DNA of 35,062 bases from a bacterium (GTDB taxonomy: Bacteria; Desulfobacterota; Desulfocorpusculales; Desulfocorpusculum): contig JBBFLE010000026.1 in assembly GCA_037481695.1 (NCBI GenBank), forward strand, positions 1 through 35,062. The letters run 5' to 3'. The stretch's first letter is position 1, and each line of letters starts with the position of its first letter. Under the pieces are notes generated by a model. It had not been told where the DNA came from and did no database searches. It worked only from the letters and a program-made list of their open reading frames with translations. This document shows positions 9,461-17,849 of this stretch, piece after piece. A program made the translations under genes and the position numbers.

Positions 9461-9650
9461 GGCTGGGTGTACTGGCTTACGGCGACCTACTCTCCACGCC
9501 TTCCCATCCCTCGCAAAGGGACAGTGGCCTTCCGTCCGAGCATATGAGCTTGCGGCCGTGTGGATTTCGTTCCGATCACAGTTGCGGGGCAGCGATGGCC
9601 TCTCACCATCTTCCCCATGGGTCCGCCTGGGCGGCCCCCCGGAACCATAG
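9461..9650 (-). promoter_or_regulatory. Cobalamin (adenosylcobalamin-type) riboswitch
   Basis: Read on the minus strand, the conserved core appears in order: GGTTCC near 9641-9647, then GGGGAAGATGGTGAGAG, the core GCTGCCCCGCAACTGTGATC (about 9573-9592), GAAGGCCACTG (about 9522-9532) and the B12-box-like GTAAGCCAGTACACC at the 3' end (about 9466-9480). An extra GC-rich hairpin (GGGCCGCCCAGGCGGACCC, near 9615-9635) sits in the first arm. Spacing and order fit the class. It lies between a sigma70-like promoter and the btuFCD-exbBD-tonB operon, whose function it confirms. Confidence 0.93.
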
Positions 9651-9669
9651 TCCTTCGTATGACAGGATC

Positions 9670-9698
9670 ATGATATGAAGAGCTTATCGCGGTGTCAA
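9670..9698 (-). promoter_or_regulatory. Sigma70-type promoter of the B12-uptake operon
   Basis: On the minus strand a perfect -35 TTGACA (9693-9698) and a -10 TATCAT (9670-9675) are separated by exactly 17 bases. Transcription would begin near 9662, about 15 bases before the riboswitch. Confidence 0.8.
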
Positions 9699-10217
9699 CG
9701 TAACCTTTGACGCCATATGATTTTGTGGATTAGACAAAGTAGGTCAATGAGACATTAGGCTCTCATGAATCGGGCTGTGCCCGGAAAAAGGACACCTTAA
9801 GCACCCATGGGAGCCTGAAGTAATGGGTCTTCCAAGTCATCTTTCTTGGCGAACAATTGGCCTCCATTTTTCATGAACACTGAAAACTGGGGGGCTAACC
9901 AGGAGATTCTGTGATGAATTGATTTGTGCTGGAATGGAGCCCGATTCTCCCCATCGGGTCCTTCCCAGGTCAAAGCCTGGAAATGGGTAAAGAGAACAAG
10001 GGCTGGAAGAGTACCCCCCAAAGCTCACCGATCCTGGGGGATCAATTAGGTCAGGTACGGGCTGACTTTTTTCCCCGAGTGGTTAAGGAACCTGGGAAAT
10101 GGTATTATCCCAAAAGATTTCCCATGACTATCCACAGGATGCCGAGGTCTGAGAGGCCCACAGTCCTCCGGCAAACTTGGAAAGAACCATAGATCCGGCG
10201 GTGATGGGAGGCTTGCC
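9699..10217. other. Intergenic region between btuF promoter and the trxB-like gene
   Basis: About 520 bases without a gene I can support. Short open frames exist on both strands (for example 9797-10021, minus, 74 codons from TTG) but none has a ribosome-binding site or recognisable sequence. No tRNA cloverleaf or repeat was seen. The promoter of the plus-strand cluster starting at 10218 should lie here. Confidence 0.6.
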
Positions 10218-11153
10218 ATGGACATTGCCTATGAGCTTATTATCTTGGGTGCCGGTCCTGCCGGGCTCACGGCGGGGATCTTTGCTGCCAGGGCAAGGAT
10301 CAAGACCCTGATCCTGGGGGCCAGGCCAGGAGGTAAGCCCCTCATGTACGACCAGATCGGGAACTATCCTGGATTTCCGGGTGGGGTGACCGGAGCCCAG
10401 TTGATGACCGGCATGCTGCAGCAGGTGAGCGACCTGGATGTTGACCGAGTATGGGAGGATGCCACAGCCTTGGAAATGGGAAGGGATTTTAAAGCAGTTC
10501 TGGTTGGGAAACAGAAGCACCTCTCCAGGGCATTGATCGTGGCCACGGGATCCGAGCCCATTCCCTTGGAAGTTCCTGGTGCAGCCGAATATGAAGGCAG
10601 AGGCATCTATTACTGTGCCCATTGTGATGCGCCTGTTTTCAGAGCAATGGAGAAGTCCAAGGCTGTTGTGGTGGGAGGGGGGGATTCGGCCCTTTACACG
10701 GCCCTCTATTTGACCAAACATGCTAAGGAGATCACAGTGGTGCACAGAGGCTCAAGGCTCAGGGCCAGCAAAGCGGCTCAGGACTCTGCCCTTTCCCACC
10801 CGGGCATCCGCCTAGTCCTCAACAGGGAAGTAGTGGAAGTAAAGGGAGACAGCAGGCACATCAATGGGTTGATACTCCGGGATCCAGCAACTGGAGGCAC
10901 AAGCCTTCTTAGTGCTGACGGGGTCTTTGTAGGGATTGGTCAAAGGCCTAACTCAAAAATAGTGGAAGGCATTCTCCAACTGGATTCAGAGGGATTTATT
11001 GTGGTGAATAGCCGGATGCACACATCTGCCCCCGGTGTCTTTGCTGCGGGTGATGTAATCCAGAAATCCCTGAGACAAATAGTGACAGCAGCAAGTGACG
11101 GAGCCGTGGCTGCGGATTCTGCCACCAGATTCTTACAAGGGATGATGGTATGA
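10218..11153 (+). CDS. Thioredoxin reductase-like flavoprotein
   Basis: A 311-residue FAD/NAD(P)H oxidoreductase of the TrxB family. The FAD-binding GAGPAGLTAG is at residues 11-20, the redox-active Cys pair CAHC at 133-136, the NAD(P)H-binding VVVGGGDSALY at 150-160 and the C-terminal FAD motif GVFAAGDV near 280. It would reduce a thioredoxin or small disulfide protein with NAD(P)H. The ATG follows a GGGAGG site. It overlaps the first corrinoid adenosyltransferase by four bases (ATGA), so a role in reducing the partner of corrinoid adenosylation, or the many small thiol proteins encoded on the other strand, is plausible but inferred. Confidence 0.9.
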   Translation: MDIAYELIILGAGPAGLTAGIFAARARIKTLILGARPGGKPLMYDQIGNYPGFPGGVTGAQLMTGMLQQVSDLDVDRVWEDATALEMGRDFKAVLVGKQKHLSRALIVATGSEPIPLEVPGAAEYEGRGIYYCAHCDAPVFRAMEKSKAVVVGGGDSALYTALYLTKHAKEITVVHRGSRLRASKAAQDSALSHPGIRLVLNREVVEVKGDSRHINGLILRDPATGGTSLLSADGVFVGIGQRPNSKIVEGILQLDSEGFIVVNSRMHTSAPGVFAAGDVIQKSLRQIVTAASDGAVAADSATRFLQGMMV

Positions 11154-11740
11154 CAGGGGTTGCTTTGGATCAGGAAAAGGGCACAGGAATTCAAAAAGGC
11201 TACAGAGGTCTCTTACGAGTATACACAGGGGAGGGCAAAGGAAAGACCACGGCTGCTCTGGGTCAGGCCATCAGGGCAGCCTCTCAGGGCAAACGTGTGC
11301 TCTTCATACAGTTTATGAAAGGACAGGAAACAGGAGAACTCAAGGCCATACTGAGAAGCGGCCTGCCTATAGACATAGAAAGATTTGGCAGACCCGTTTT
11401 CCTTCAAGCACCCCTTCACAGCCCACCCAGTAGAACAGGTGAATCCCTGGACATGCTTCTGGCTCATCAGGGACTGGAGGCCTTGGAAAGAGCCATGAAA
11501 AAGGGCCTTTACCAGCTAATTATCCTCGACGAGATAAACATGGCAATGGATTTTGGTCTCTTGGAAGTGCGGGAGGTAATGAGGGTGATCAAAGAGAAAC
11601 CTGAGGGACTTTGCCTCATCTTGACCGGCCGAAACGCCCCCAAAGAAGTGATGGAGGCCGCCGACTCGGTGACAGTATTGCTGGAGCTCAAGCACCATTA
11701 TAGATCTGGGGAAAAACCCAAAAAAGGTATTGAATTCTAG
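11150..11740 (+). CDS. cobO: Corrinoid adenosyltransferase, copy 1 (CobO/BtuR type)
   Basis: Transfers the 5'-deoxyadenosyl group of ATP to cob(I)alamin or cob(I)yrinic acid diamide. The 196-residue protein has the CobA/CobO P-loop GEGKGKTT at 27-34, then the diagnostic VLFIQFMKG, the Walker-B-like LIILDEINMAMDFGLL and the C-terminal LILTGRNAP and HHYRSGEK segments. It is coupled to the upstream thioredoxin-reductase-like gene through an ATGA overlap. A paralogue lies 320 bases downstream. The role fits the B12-import operon transcribed divergently from the same region. Confidence 0.94.
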   Translation: MTGVALDQEKGTGIQKGYRGLLRVYTGEGKGKTTAALGQAIRAASQGKRVLFIQFMKGQETGELKAILRSGLPIDIERFGRPVFLQAPLHSPPSRTGESLDMLLAHQGLEALERAMKKGLYQLIILDEINMAMDFGLLEVREVMRVIKEKPEGLCLILTGRNAPKEVMEAADSVTVLLELKHHYRSGEKPKKGIEF

Positions 11741-12060
11741 CCTGTTGGCCTAGACGCTTCCCCCATCAGAGCAAGAAGAATGCAGAAGGATTGGGCCTTA
11801 ATCCTTCAAGAAGGCCCCCGCTGTGTGAACTGGTGCTTTGAACGGCAGGCAGGCTGGATCCGCCTGGGAAAAAACCTGGCGGCTCTTGGGGCTGGCAGCA
11901 GATCTCTTGACTCGGTTATCTCCAAGCATGCTTTTGGCTTGGGACCACTTCCTAGGGATTCTAAAGTCTGTGAGTGGAGCCATCATGGAAATGTCCCTTG
12001 TTTCTTGCTCCACGGAGATCTTTGGAATATTCTTTAGGCAGTTGAAGGCGGAGCTCACAA
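11741..12060 (+). other. Spacer between the two adenosyltransferase genes
   Basis: No supported gene in these 320 bases. A perfect hairpin, GAAGGATT (11785-11792) with AATCCTTC (11800-11807), stands 45 bases after the first copy but has no T-run. An open frame at 11780-12037 lacks a ribosome-binding site. The stretch could be a decayed gene lost after duplication; I could not identify a parent. Confidence 0.5.
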
Positions 12061-12648
12061 GTGGTGCGTTCAATGGCTGATGAGAGATTTGAGGCGACAG
12101 CTGGGGCGAGAAGAGGGCTGGTTTGGGTGTACACAGGGGCTGGCAAGGGCAAGACCACGGCTGCCCTGGGACAGGTCCTTAGGGCTGCCATGCAGGGCAA
12201 AAGAGTCCTTTTCATCCAGTTCATGAAAGGACAGCAGACCGGAGAGCTGAATGCAATCTCCCAGATGGGTCTTCCCATAGAGGTGCAACGGTTCGGCCGG
12301 GCGGCCTTCCTGCGAAGAAGCCCTGGTCAATCCACCAGTAAAGCCTGCGAACCTCTGGATATTCTCTTGGCTTACAGGGGGCTTCAGGCCCTGGAAACAG
12401 CCATGTTCAGCGGATCCTATGTCCTTATAGCCTTGGACGAGATCAATGTGGCCATGGACTTCGGGCTCTTGAAGACAGAGAGTGTATTGGAGCTGATTCG
12501 AAGGAAACCACCATGGGTCGAGTTGATCCTGACGGGTAGGAACGCCCCGGTGGAATTGCTGGAAATGGCCGATGTGGTCACAGAGATGAGGGAGGTGAAA
12601 CATCACTACCGAAGGGGAGACAGAATGAGAAGGGGGATAGAATTTTGA
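12061..12648 (+). CDS. cobO: Corrinoid adenosyltransferase, copy 2 (CobO/BtuR type)
   Basis: Second CobA/CobO-family ATP:corrinoid adenosyltransferase (195 residues). P-loop GAGKGKTT at 26-33, then VLFIQFMKGQQTGELNAI, LIALDEINVAMDFGLL and LILTGRNAPVELLEMAD, collinear with copy 1 throughout. The two differ in the middle and at the N-terminus, so the duplication is not very recent. GTG at 12061 has a GGAG site seven bases upstream; an ATG at 12073 is an alternative start. Two copies may serve different corrinoids or differ in regulation; the sequence does not decide. Confidence 0.93.
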   Translation: MVRSMADERFEATAGARRGLVWVYTGAGKGKTTAALGQVLRAAMQGKRVLFIQFMKGQQTGELNAISQMGLPIEVQRFGRAAFLRRSPGQSTSKACEPLDILLAYRGLQALETAMFSGSYVLIALDEINVAMDFGLLKTESVLELIRRKPPWVELILTGRNAPVELLEMADVVTEMREVKHHYRRGDRMRRGIEF

Positions 12649-12701
12649 TCTTCTCAACAGCGATTGTGTCTGCGTGATCCGTCAGGAAAGGATTTTGTGA
12701 A

Positions 12702-13070
12702 ATGAGAGAGACTGTTTGGTTGGGTAATTTGGGAAGCTGCCCTTACCAACAGGTGAGTCCTCCCGAACCCATGTACAAGGCTTTATCCGAGGTGCTTGGT
12801 ATCATCAAGGAGGTTATCGAGGAAAAAGGGCTAAGTCCCCTGGGTCATTTCAGAACCCTCGAAAGCGGGGTTTTCGAAGAGCACGTGGTATTCTTAAAAG
12901 CGCCTCATTCCAAGAAGCTCTTGTTTAGGATGTGGCCTCTTTTGTTTACTCACCAAAGACGCCTGGAGTATAAGATTTACAGAGACGGCGAGCCTCTGCG
13001 CCAGGAGATAATGCCCTACCTTGAAGCATACGCCCAGATCAACCGGGCCGAGTTGATCCCGAAGGCCTGA
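12702..13070 (+). CDS. Uncharacterised 122-residue protein
   Basis: I do not recognise this protein. It starts at an ATG about ten bases after AGGAAAGG and follows copy 2 of the adenosyltransferase by 53 bases. It has a predicted helix (residues 22-45), then a basic, aromatic-rich stretch with beta character (HVVFLKAPHSKKLLFRMWPL, then RRLEYKIYRDGEPL) and no membrane segment or signal peptide. Codon use and amino-acid composition look like a real cytoplasmic protein. Position suggests a link with corrinoid metabolism, but this is guilt by association only. Confidence 0.6.
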   Translation: MRETVWLGNLGSCPYQQVSPPEPMYKALSEVLGIIKEVIEEKGLSPLGHFRTLESGVFEEHVVFLKAPHSKKLLFRMWPLLFTHQRRLEYKIYRDGEPLRQEIMPYLEAYAQINRAELIPKA

Positions 13071-13079
13071 ACTGATCTT

Positions 13080-13330
13080 GGGTGCTTGGACAATGTACAT
13101 GAGTTTGATCCCAGGCCTCCAAGATCTTTCCCCATGTGCTGTGTGGGCAAGCTCCGAGAGCTCCTGGGCTTTTGGGGGCCTGGAGAGGAGCAACACCCCT
13201 CGCATCTGAACCGACACCTGGAATAAGGTCTCGGGTCGAAGACCATTGTCTCGGTTTCAACCAACTTGGCCTCAACAGTCCCCAGCTCCAAAGCCTTCTC
13301 TGCTGGGACTCTGGTACCATTGTTGACAAG
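13080..13330 (-). pseudogene. Remnant of a DUF2284 gene
   Basis: On the minus strand about 40 codons (roughly 13180-13305) encode EKALELGTVEAKLVETETMV then FDPRPYSRCRFRCEG, which aligns with the intact DUF2284 protein at 14620-15126 (KAIGLGASEAKLIDTAQVVF, DPRSFLKCRFGC). After the second Cys the reading frame breaks up: no WxCPP motif and no C-terminal CxxCxxCAYP cluster remain in any one frame, and there is no start codon upstream in frame. It looks like a truncated, frameshifted third copy. It lies tail to tail with the unknown gene at 12702 and just downstream of the MtaA-like gene. Confidence 0.7.
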
Positions 13331-13396
13331 GCTTGGCTCAGAGCCAGGTCCCTTTAAAAGGGGGGGTTAGGGCCACTGGTCTTTGATTTGGTGCCC

Positions 13397-14452
13397 TCAG
13401 CTCAACCTTCCCACCGCCGGGCTGGGCCTTCGGCCATAGTCGCGAACAGTCGCAACAATGGCCCTCATGTTCTCCTCTTTAATGTCTGGCCACAGATCAC
13501 AGCCAGGCCAAACCGCATCAACTCCCCCATCAATGTTTTTCTTGATGCCTGCTATTGCCTGCTCGACAGTGGTTTCCTCCTTGCATGGAAGGGCAAACAC
13601 ATCAAAATTCCCAAAGAGAAGAACATCGTTTCCTAGTTTCTTTCGGGACTCACTTAGGTTGTTCTTGATATCGACACTTATTGCGTCTGCCCCACAATCG
13701 TTCATCATCTCGATGATGAGGTCCGTTGCCCCGCATATATGAAGGATCTTGGGCGATTTCCAAGAAGAGAGTATCCTTTGCATCCTAGGCTGGATAATGG
13801 CCTTCCATGTCCTAGGACTAAGAAGATCTGTCCCGGTGCCCATCTCCCTTAGAGTGATATAATCAGCTCCTGCGGCCTGCAGGGCCTGCCCAATCTTTAT
13901 GCACATGTCCGTCAGTTTATCTAAGACTGCCTCCACCTTTTCCTTCTCCTTGAATACGCCTTTGAGAAGGATGTCCAACTCCAATACTTGTCCGGCCTGT
14001 GTGAAAGGACCTAGCTGCCAGGCACCCACAGGATACTCTGGGGCCTCTTGCTTCACGATCTTTATGGCCTCAGGGATTACTGTGATCGGCCACTTTTGCG
14101 CTATGTCCTCTGGGATTTCTACTTCTTCCATGGTCTTCCAGCGTTTCTCAGGGATAGTTGGGTAGAGTATATCTTCGGAGTCCTCATAGAGGCTAATATT
14201 GTTACCCAATGCTTGTGATTCCCAGCACATGTCGAAAGGGACCACCACCGAGTCAAAACCGAACATCTTGCTGGAAAGGATCGCAGATCGGGCCAGCTTC
14301 ACCGGGTCTCGGTGGATCTGAGGGAAGCGGTAACCCAGTTGTTTGATGGCAGGCATCAGTACCATTCCCATACCACTGAAAAAAGGCATTGTGTCCAGGG
14401 GTTCTTTGCGGAAGAGTCTATCCAATCTTTCTCTGGGGGTCATCTCTGGCAT
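13397..14452 (-). CDS. MtaA/CmuA-family corrinoid methyltransferase, copy 1
   Basis: UroD-fold zinc methyltransferase of the MtaA/MtbA/CmuA group, which moves methyl groups between a methyl-corrinoid protein and a thiol or tetrahydrofolate-like acceptor. Zinc ligands are visible: His238-x-Cys240 in KILHICGATD and Cys318 in VWPGCDLWPD. The protein has 351 residues; the start follows an AAAGGAG site. It aligns without gaps over nearly its whole length to the protein at 31546-32604, about three quarters identical by eye, and both end in RPSPAVGRLS followed by UGA. The neighbours are a DUF2284 protein upstream and a DUF2284 remnant downstream. Which acceptor it uses is unknown. Confidence 0.9.
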   Translation of the reverse strand: MPEMTPRERLDRLFRKEPLDTMPFFSGMGMVLMPAIKQLGYRFPQIHRDPVKLARSAILSSKMFGFDSVVVPFDMCWESQALGNNISLYEDSEDILYPTIPEKRWKTMEEVEIPEDIAQKWPITVIPEAIKIVKQEAPEYPVGAWQLGPFTQAGQVLELDILLKGVFKEKEKVEAVLDKLTDMCIKIGQALQAAGADYITLREMGTGTDLLSPRTWKAIIQPRMQRILSSWKSPKILHICGATDLIIEMMNDCGADAISVDIKNNLSESRKKLGNDVLLFGNFDVFALPCKEETTVEQAIAGIKKNIDGGVDAVWPGCDLWPDIKEENMRAIVATVRDYGRRPSPAVGRLS

Positions 14453-14619
14453 ACGTCTACTCCTTTCTGTGGCAAAACAGCTGAGTTATATCTAAAAATT
14501 ACACGTAAGAACCCCCCAAGGGAATCATCCCAGAGACGATTTTTGGGAGAGTCATGGATGATTTTGTGCAAACAAGATCGCCAATCAAAGAGACCTAGAA
14601 TCTCTGCTTTGGAACAATC

Positions 14620-15126
14620 TCACTCTAGCAGCACCATTACATACCAAGCAGGCAGTAGTCTTCCATCAGGAGCGAACTCCACCTTGAACCCCAAGGGTTC
14701 GAGCGTCTTTGCTATATCCATCCCCAAGGCATCCATAGACGGACGGGCCAGATGGGGAAACCGACAAGGCTCCGGATACGCACAAGATTCGCACTGCACA
14801 CAAAGGGCCAGCGCGAAGGCAAACCCGGCGCCAAAGGAAAGCATGGCCTCCTTCTCGATGGCCAAGGCCACATCCTGCCCCACCTTCGGATCTGTTGCCT
14901 TTATCACCAACGCCTTCCTGTACCTTGCAAAGGCATCCATGAACATCTCGGGGGATAGACCCAGATGGGGTGGGCAGGTCCAGTACCTCCCCCAACGGCT
15001 GCAGCCGAAACGGCATTTCAGGAAAGAACGCGGATCGAAAACCACCTGCGCTGTATCAATCAGTTTAGCCTCAGATGCACCCAGCCCTATGGCCTTCCCA
15101 ACCAAGGATTCGTAATCCCACTTCAT
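14620..15126 (-). CDS. DUF2284 putative metal/Fe-S binding protein, copy 1
   Basis: A 168-residue cysteine-rich protein of the DUF2284 family of predicted metal-binding proteins. Cys38 and Cys42 lie in FLKCRFGCSRWGRYW, Cys51 in WTCPPHLG, and a second cluster holds Cys109, Cys112, Cys115 and Cys121 in CVQCESCAYPEPCRFP, looking like ligands of an iron-sulfur cluster. The function is unknown; family members are frequent near corrinoid methyltransferase genes of anaerobes. A second intact copy is at 27571-28164 and a broken copy at 13080-13330. The UGA at the end coincides with the end of the paralogue and is taken as a true stop. Confidence 0.88.
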   Translation of the reverse strand: MKWDYESLVGKAIGLGASEAKLIDTAQVVFDPRSFLKCRFGCSRWGRYWTCPPHLGLSPEMFMDAFARYRKALVIKATDPKVGQDVALAIEKEAMLSFGAGFAFALALCVQCESCAYPEPCRFPHLARPSMDALGMDIAKTLEPLGFKVEFAPDGRLLPAWYVMVLLE

Positions 15127-15249
15127 TTGCTAGCACCTTTCATTGCGCAGAGAAACTTTCAAATCCTTGTTTGCCATTGTGGACAAACTTTAATGAGAAA
15201 TGCCTCAATGGAACAGAAGACCCCTGCTTTGAAATGGGGAGGACCCAAG

Positions 15250-16035
15250 TCAGCACGACATAATGCTTTGTCTCAGGCTCTTTTTTAGCTTCAAGAATTC
15301 TTGGCTTTCTGAATCGCGCGGTCTCGGCAGCTCCACCTTGACATGCCCTTTGATGCGTCCTGGGTCCTTCTCAAACAAGAGTATTGAATCTGCCAGGATG
15401 ATTGATTCCTCTACGTCATGGGTCACAAAAATGATGCTCTGGGAAAGTTCCTGCCAGATCTTCAAGAGGAGTTTGTGCATTTCTTGCCTTGTTTGAACAT
15501 CAAGTGAAGCAAAAGGCTCATCCATGAGCAAAATCCGTGGTTTCATAATCAGGACTCTAGCAAGGGCCACCCTCTGTTTCATCCCCAAAGAGATCTCTCG
15601 AGGTAGGTAATTGCCAAAATTCTCCAGACCAACCAGGGAAAGGAAGTGATTGACCTCGCTCCTTAAGGCCCTGCCATCCTTTCTATTGCGCCTGATTCCA
15701 AATGCCACGTTTTCCCACACTGTAAGCCAAGGAAACAGGGCGTCCTCCTGAAAGATGACACATCTGTCAGGACCAGGGCCGCTTAGCGGCTCCCCGCCCA
15801 TGCGTATTGCCCCCCTGGAAGGCGAATCGAAACCAGCAATGAGCCTCATGAGAGTTGTCTTTCCGCAGCCACTCGGCCCCAAGATGCAGATAAGCTCGCC
15901 TTCCAAGCAGCAGAAGCTTATATCCTCCAAAACAGTGGACCTGGTGTTATTTACTACAAACACCTTTCCAACTGCATCGACTTCCAGAAGAGGCATTGGG
16001 CAGTCTGGAGATCTCACCTCATTAGCAGAGTTCAT
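15250..16035 (-). CDS. ABC transporter ATPase, SsuB/TauB/NrtD type
   Basis: ATPase of a nitrate/sulfonate/taurine-type importer (261 residues). Walker A GPSGCGKTT is at 53-61, the Q-loop in CVIFQEDALFPWLTVWENV, the signature in REISLGMKQRVALARVL and Walker B in RILLMDEPFASLD, with the switch His in FVTHDVEESI. Its ATG overlaps the stop of the permease gene (ATGA). Substrate is not set by the ATPase sequence. Confidence 0.92.
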   Translation of the reverse strand: MNSANEVRSPDCPMPLLEVDAVGKVFVVNNTRSTVLEDISFCCLEGELICILGPSGCGKTTLMRLIAGFDSPSRGAIRMGGEPLSGPGPDRCVIFQEDALFPWLTVWENVAFGIRRNRKDGRALRSEVNHFLSLVGLENFGNYLPREISLGMKQRVALARVLIMKPRILLMDEPFASLDVQTRQEMHKLLLKIWQELSQSIIFVTHDVEESIILADSILLFEKDPGRIKGHVKVELPRPRDSESQEFLKLKKSLRQSIMSC

Positions 16036-16847
16036 CCCGCCACCTTGATCCTTCTGACACTTTTCATACCAAAGCTAAGAGTCTTGACAAGAAGCAAGTC
16101 GCTGGCCCTTCCCACCAGGGCGATCATTATCATCCCCACGATTATCACATCTACCTGACCTAGCATCCGCGCGTCCATGATCACCGCCCCCAGTCCATCT
16201 GGCACGCCGGTAAGTTCCCCCAACACCAGATAAGCCCAAGCAACACCCAAGCCCAGCCTCAACCCTGCGAGTATGTGGGGCATGGTTGCTGGGATAAGGA
16301 TTCTAAAGACCAGGCCAAGCCCTTTCACTCCCATCATCCCAGCGGCCTGGATGAACATGGGATTAACCTGAGCAGCGCCCGCTGCAGTATTGAGGTATAT
16401 TGGGAAAAAGGCTGCCAGGGCTACCAGAAACACGGTTGTCTTGGTACCTATCCCAAACCATATCATGGCAAGAGGAAGCCACGTAATCCCAGGGATAGCC
16501 CTCATTCCATTCACCGTGAGACTCAAGGAACTGTGGACCCACCACAAACGACCGGACATGAGCCCCAGAGGAAGCCCCATCAGCACAGCACAGGTGAACC
16601 CCAACCCCACCCTGGAGACGCTAGCCAAAGTGTCGCTCAGAAAACGACCCGCGAACCGCGCCGAGCCTGCAGGCTGCAATACGTACGCATCCATGGTCTT
16701 CAGGATCTCGGAGGGAGACGGTAGCAGATACGGCGGCACCATCCCGTCATAGGTCACCAGCGTCCAAGCCACCAACAAAAAGCAGGGCATGATGAATGCA
16801 ATGATATAGTTCGAATAGGGTTTGCCGGGGCCATTGAACACAGACAA
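16032..16847 (-). CDS. ABC transporter permease, SsuC/TauC type
   Basis: A 271-residue inner-membrane permease with six or so helices. The family loop is visible at GLVFRILIPATMPHILAGLR, the EAA-like motif, followed by LGLGVAWAYLVLGELTG. The first helix begins near residue 15, and VPPYLLPSPSEILKTM is the usual SsuC segment after it. The start is TTG at 16847, five bases after GAGGTGA; a GTG two codons in is possible. It sits ten bases downstream of the binding-protein gene and is coupled to the ATPase gene. Confidence 0.91.
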   Translation of the reverse strand: MSVFNGPGKPYSNYIIAFIMPCFLLVAWTLVTYDGMVPPYLLPSPSEILKTMDAYVLQPAGSARFAGRFLSDTLASVSRVGLGFTCAVLMGLPLGLMSGRLWWVHSSLSLTVNGMRAIPGITWLPLAMIWFGIGTKTTVFLVALAAFFPIYLNTAAGAAQVNPMFIQAAGMMGVKGLGLVFRILIPATMPHILAGLRLGLGVAWAYLVLGELTGVPDGLGAVIMDARMLGQVDVIIVGMIMIALVGRASDLLLVKTLSFGMKSVRRIKVAG

Positions 16848-16856
16848 TTGTCACCT

Positions 16857-17825
16857 CTACTGTGTAGTGGATTTGATTTGCCGTACAAAGTTTAGGTCGA
16901 AGAGTTCCTCATAATTGGGCTGACGATCTATCAGGCCAAGGGTTTTCATCCTCTCCCCCAAGGCCATGGCCCTCTTGATATAGGATTCGTCCATCTTCCA
17001 TTCCAGCTCCATATTGGAGGAGGCCTGCTCGAGTACTTTGAGTGGGGTCCCAAATTCAGAGGCTTTGAGCAACCACTCTTGGGGATTTTTCTTAAGATAT
17101 TCAGTGGCCCTTGCATGGGCTGTGATCAACCTCAGGACAAGGTTGGGATTTTTCTCTATTGTCTCTCGACGCACAATCATGCCCGCATTGATAGCCCCGA
17201 TACTGTCATCATAGTAGGGATAACTCAGGATTCTGCCGTAACCTTCTACAACGGCAATGCTAGGAAAGGGCTCTCCTGACAGGAAGGCGTCGATGCTGCC
17301 CCTGGCCAGGGCTGTTCCCATGTCAAAGAAATCAACACGGGTCAATGTTACCTCCTTACTGGGGTTGAGACCCGCACGGGTTAAAGTCTCTCTTAGCAGG
17401 ACCTCGTGCATGGTGCCAGGCACGTAGCCTATTTTCTTGCCTCGAAGGTCACTGGTCGTCCTTATATCGGCATGTTTCCCCACTACCAAGGCAGAGCACT
17501 TGTTACACAGGGACGCCACTACCACTAAAGGCTCGCCACGGGATGCAGCCTGTATGGCATAAGGTATGGTTGTGCCGCACATCTCCAGGCTGCCGGCAGT
17601 CAAGGCGATTTTCATATCCGCGGGATTCGTGAAGGGGAAGATCATAACTTTCACCCCTGCGTCCATAAACTTCTCATAGAAAAAGGGCGCAATAGTCTGG
17701 GCGGTCTTCCACGTTCCTATCCTGAGTTCATCCCCTAAGGCCGCTGAGATCGCAGCAACCAGAACCCAAACAAAGATGACGGCAATCCAGAAAAACCGCC
17801 TTATCAATGAGGTAATTGACCCCAT
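16857..17825 (-). CDS. Periplasmic substrate-binding protein, SsuA/TauA/NMT1-like
   Basis: The 322-residue protein has an N-terminal signal (RRFFWIAVIFVWVLVAAISA, residues 9-28) and the two-lobed NMT1/SsuA fold: ELRIGTWKTAQTIAPFFYEK, ADMKIALTAGSLEMCGTTIP, DLRGKKIGYVPGTMHEVLLR and ARGSIDAFLSGEPFPSIAVV. It begins after a strong GAGGAGG site. It has an unusual CNKC (residues near 107-110) inside an otherwise standard lobe. The gene stands between an UroD-family protein and the permease. The pathway context suggests a small methylated or sulfonated compound, but the ligand cannot be read from sequence. Confidence 0.88.
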   Translation of the reverse strand: MGSITSLIRRFFWIAVIFVWVLVAAISAALGDELRIGTWKTAQTIAPFFYEKFMDAGVKVMIFPFTNPADMKIALTAGSLEMCGTTIPYAIQAASRGEPLVVVASLCNKCSALVVGKHADIRTTSDLRGKKIGYVPGTMHEVLLRETLTRAGLNPSKEVTLTRVDFFDMGTALARGSIDAFLSGEPFPSIAVVEGYGRILSYPYYDDSIGAINAGMIVRRETIEKNPNLVLRLITAHARATEYLKKNPQEWLLKASEFGTPLKVLEQASSNMELEWKMDESYIKRAMALGERMKTLGLIDRQPNYEELFDLNFVRQIKSTTQ

Positions 17826-17849
17826 AATCGGTCCTCCTCTTGACTAATC

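Noticed and set aside
9797-10021. 74-codon minus-strand frame upstream of the btuF promoter
   Set aside because: TTG start without ribosome-binding site, no family resemblance and overlapping frames of similar length; likely chance.
14620-14622. UGA at the end of the first DUF2284 protein as Sec
   Set aside because: The paralogue at 27571-28164 ends at the equivalent residue, so this is an ordinary stop although the frame behind it is open for a while.
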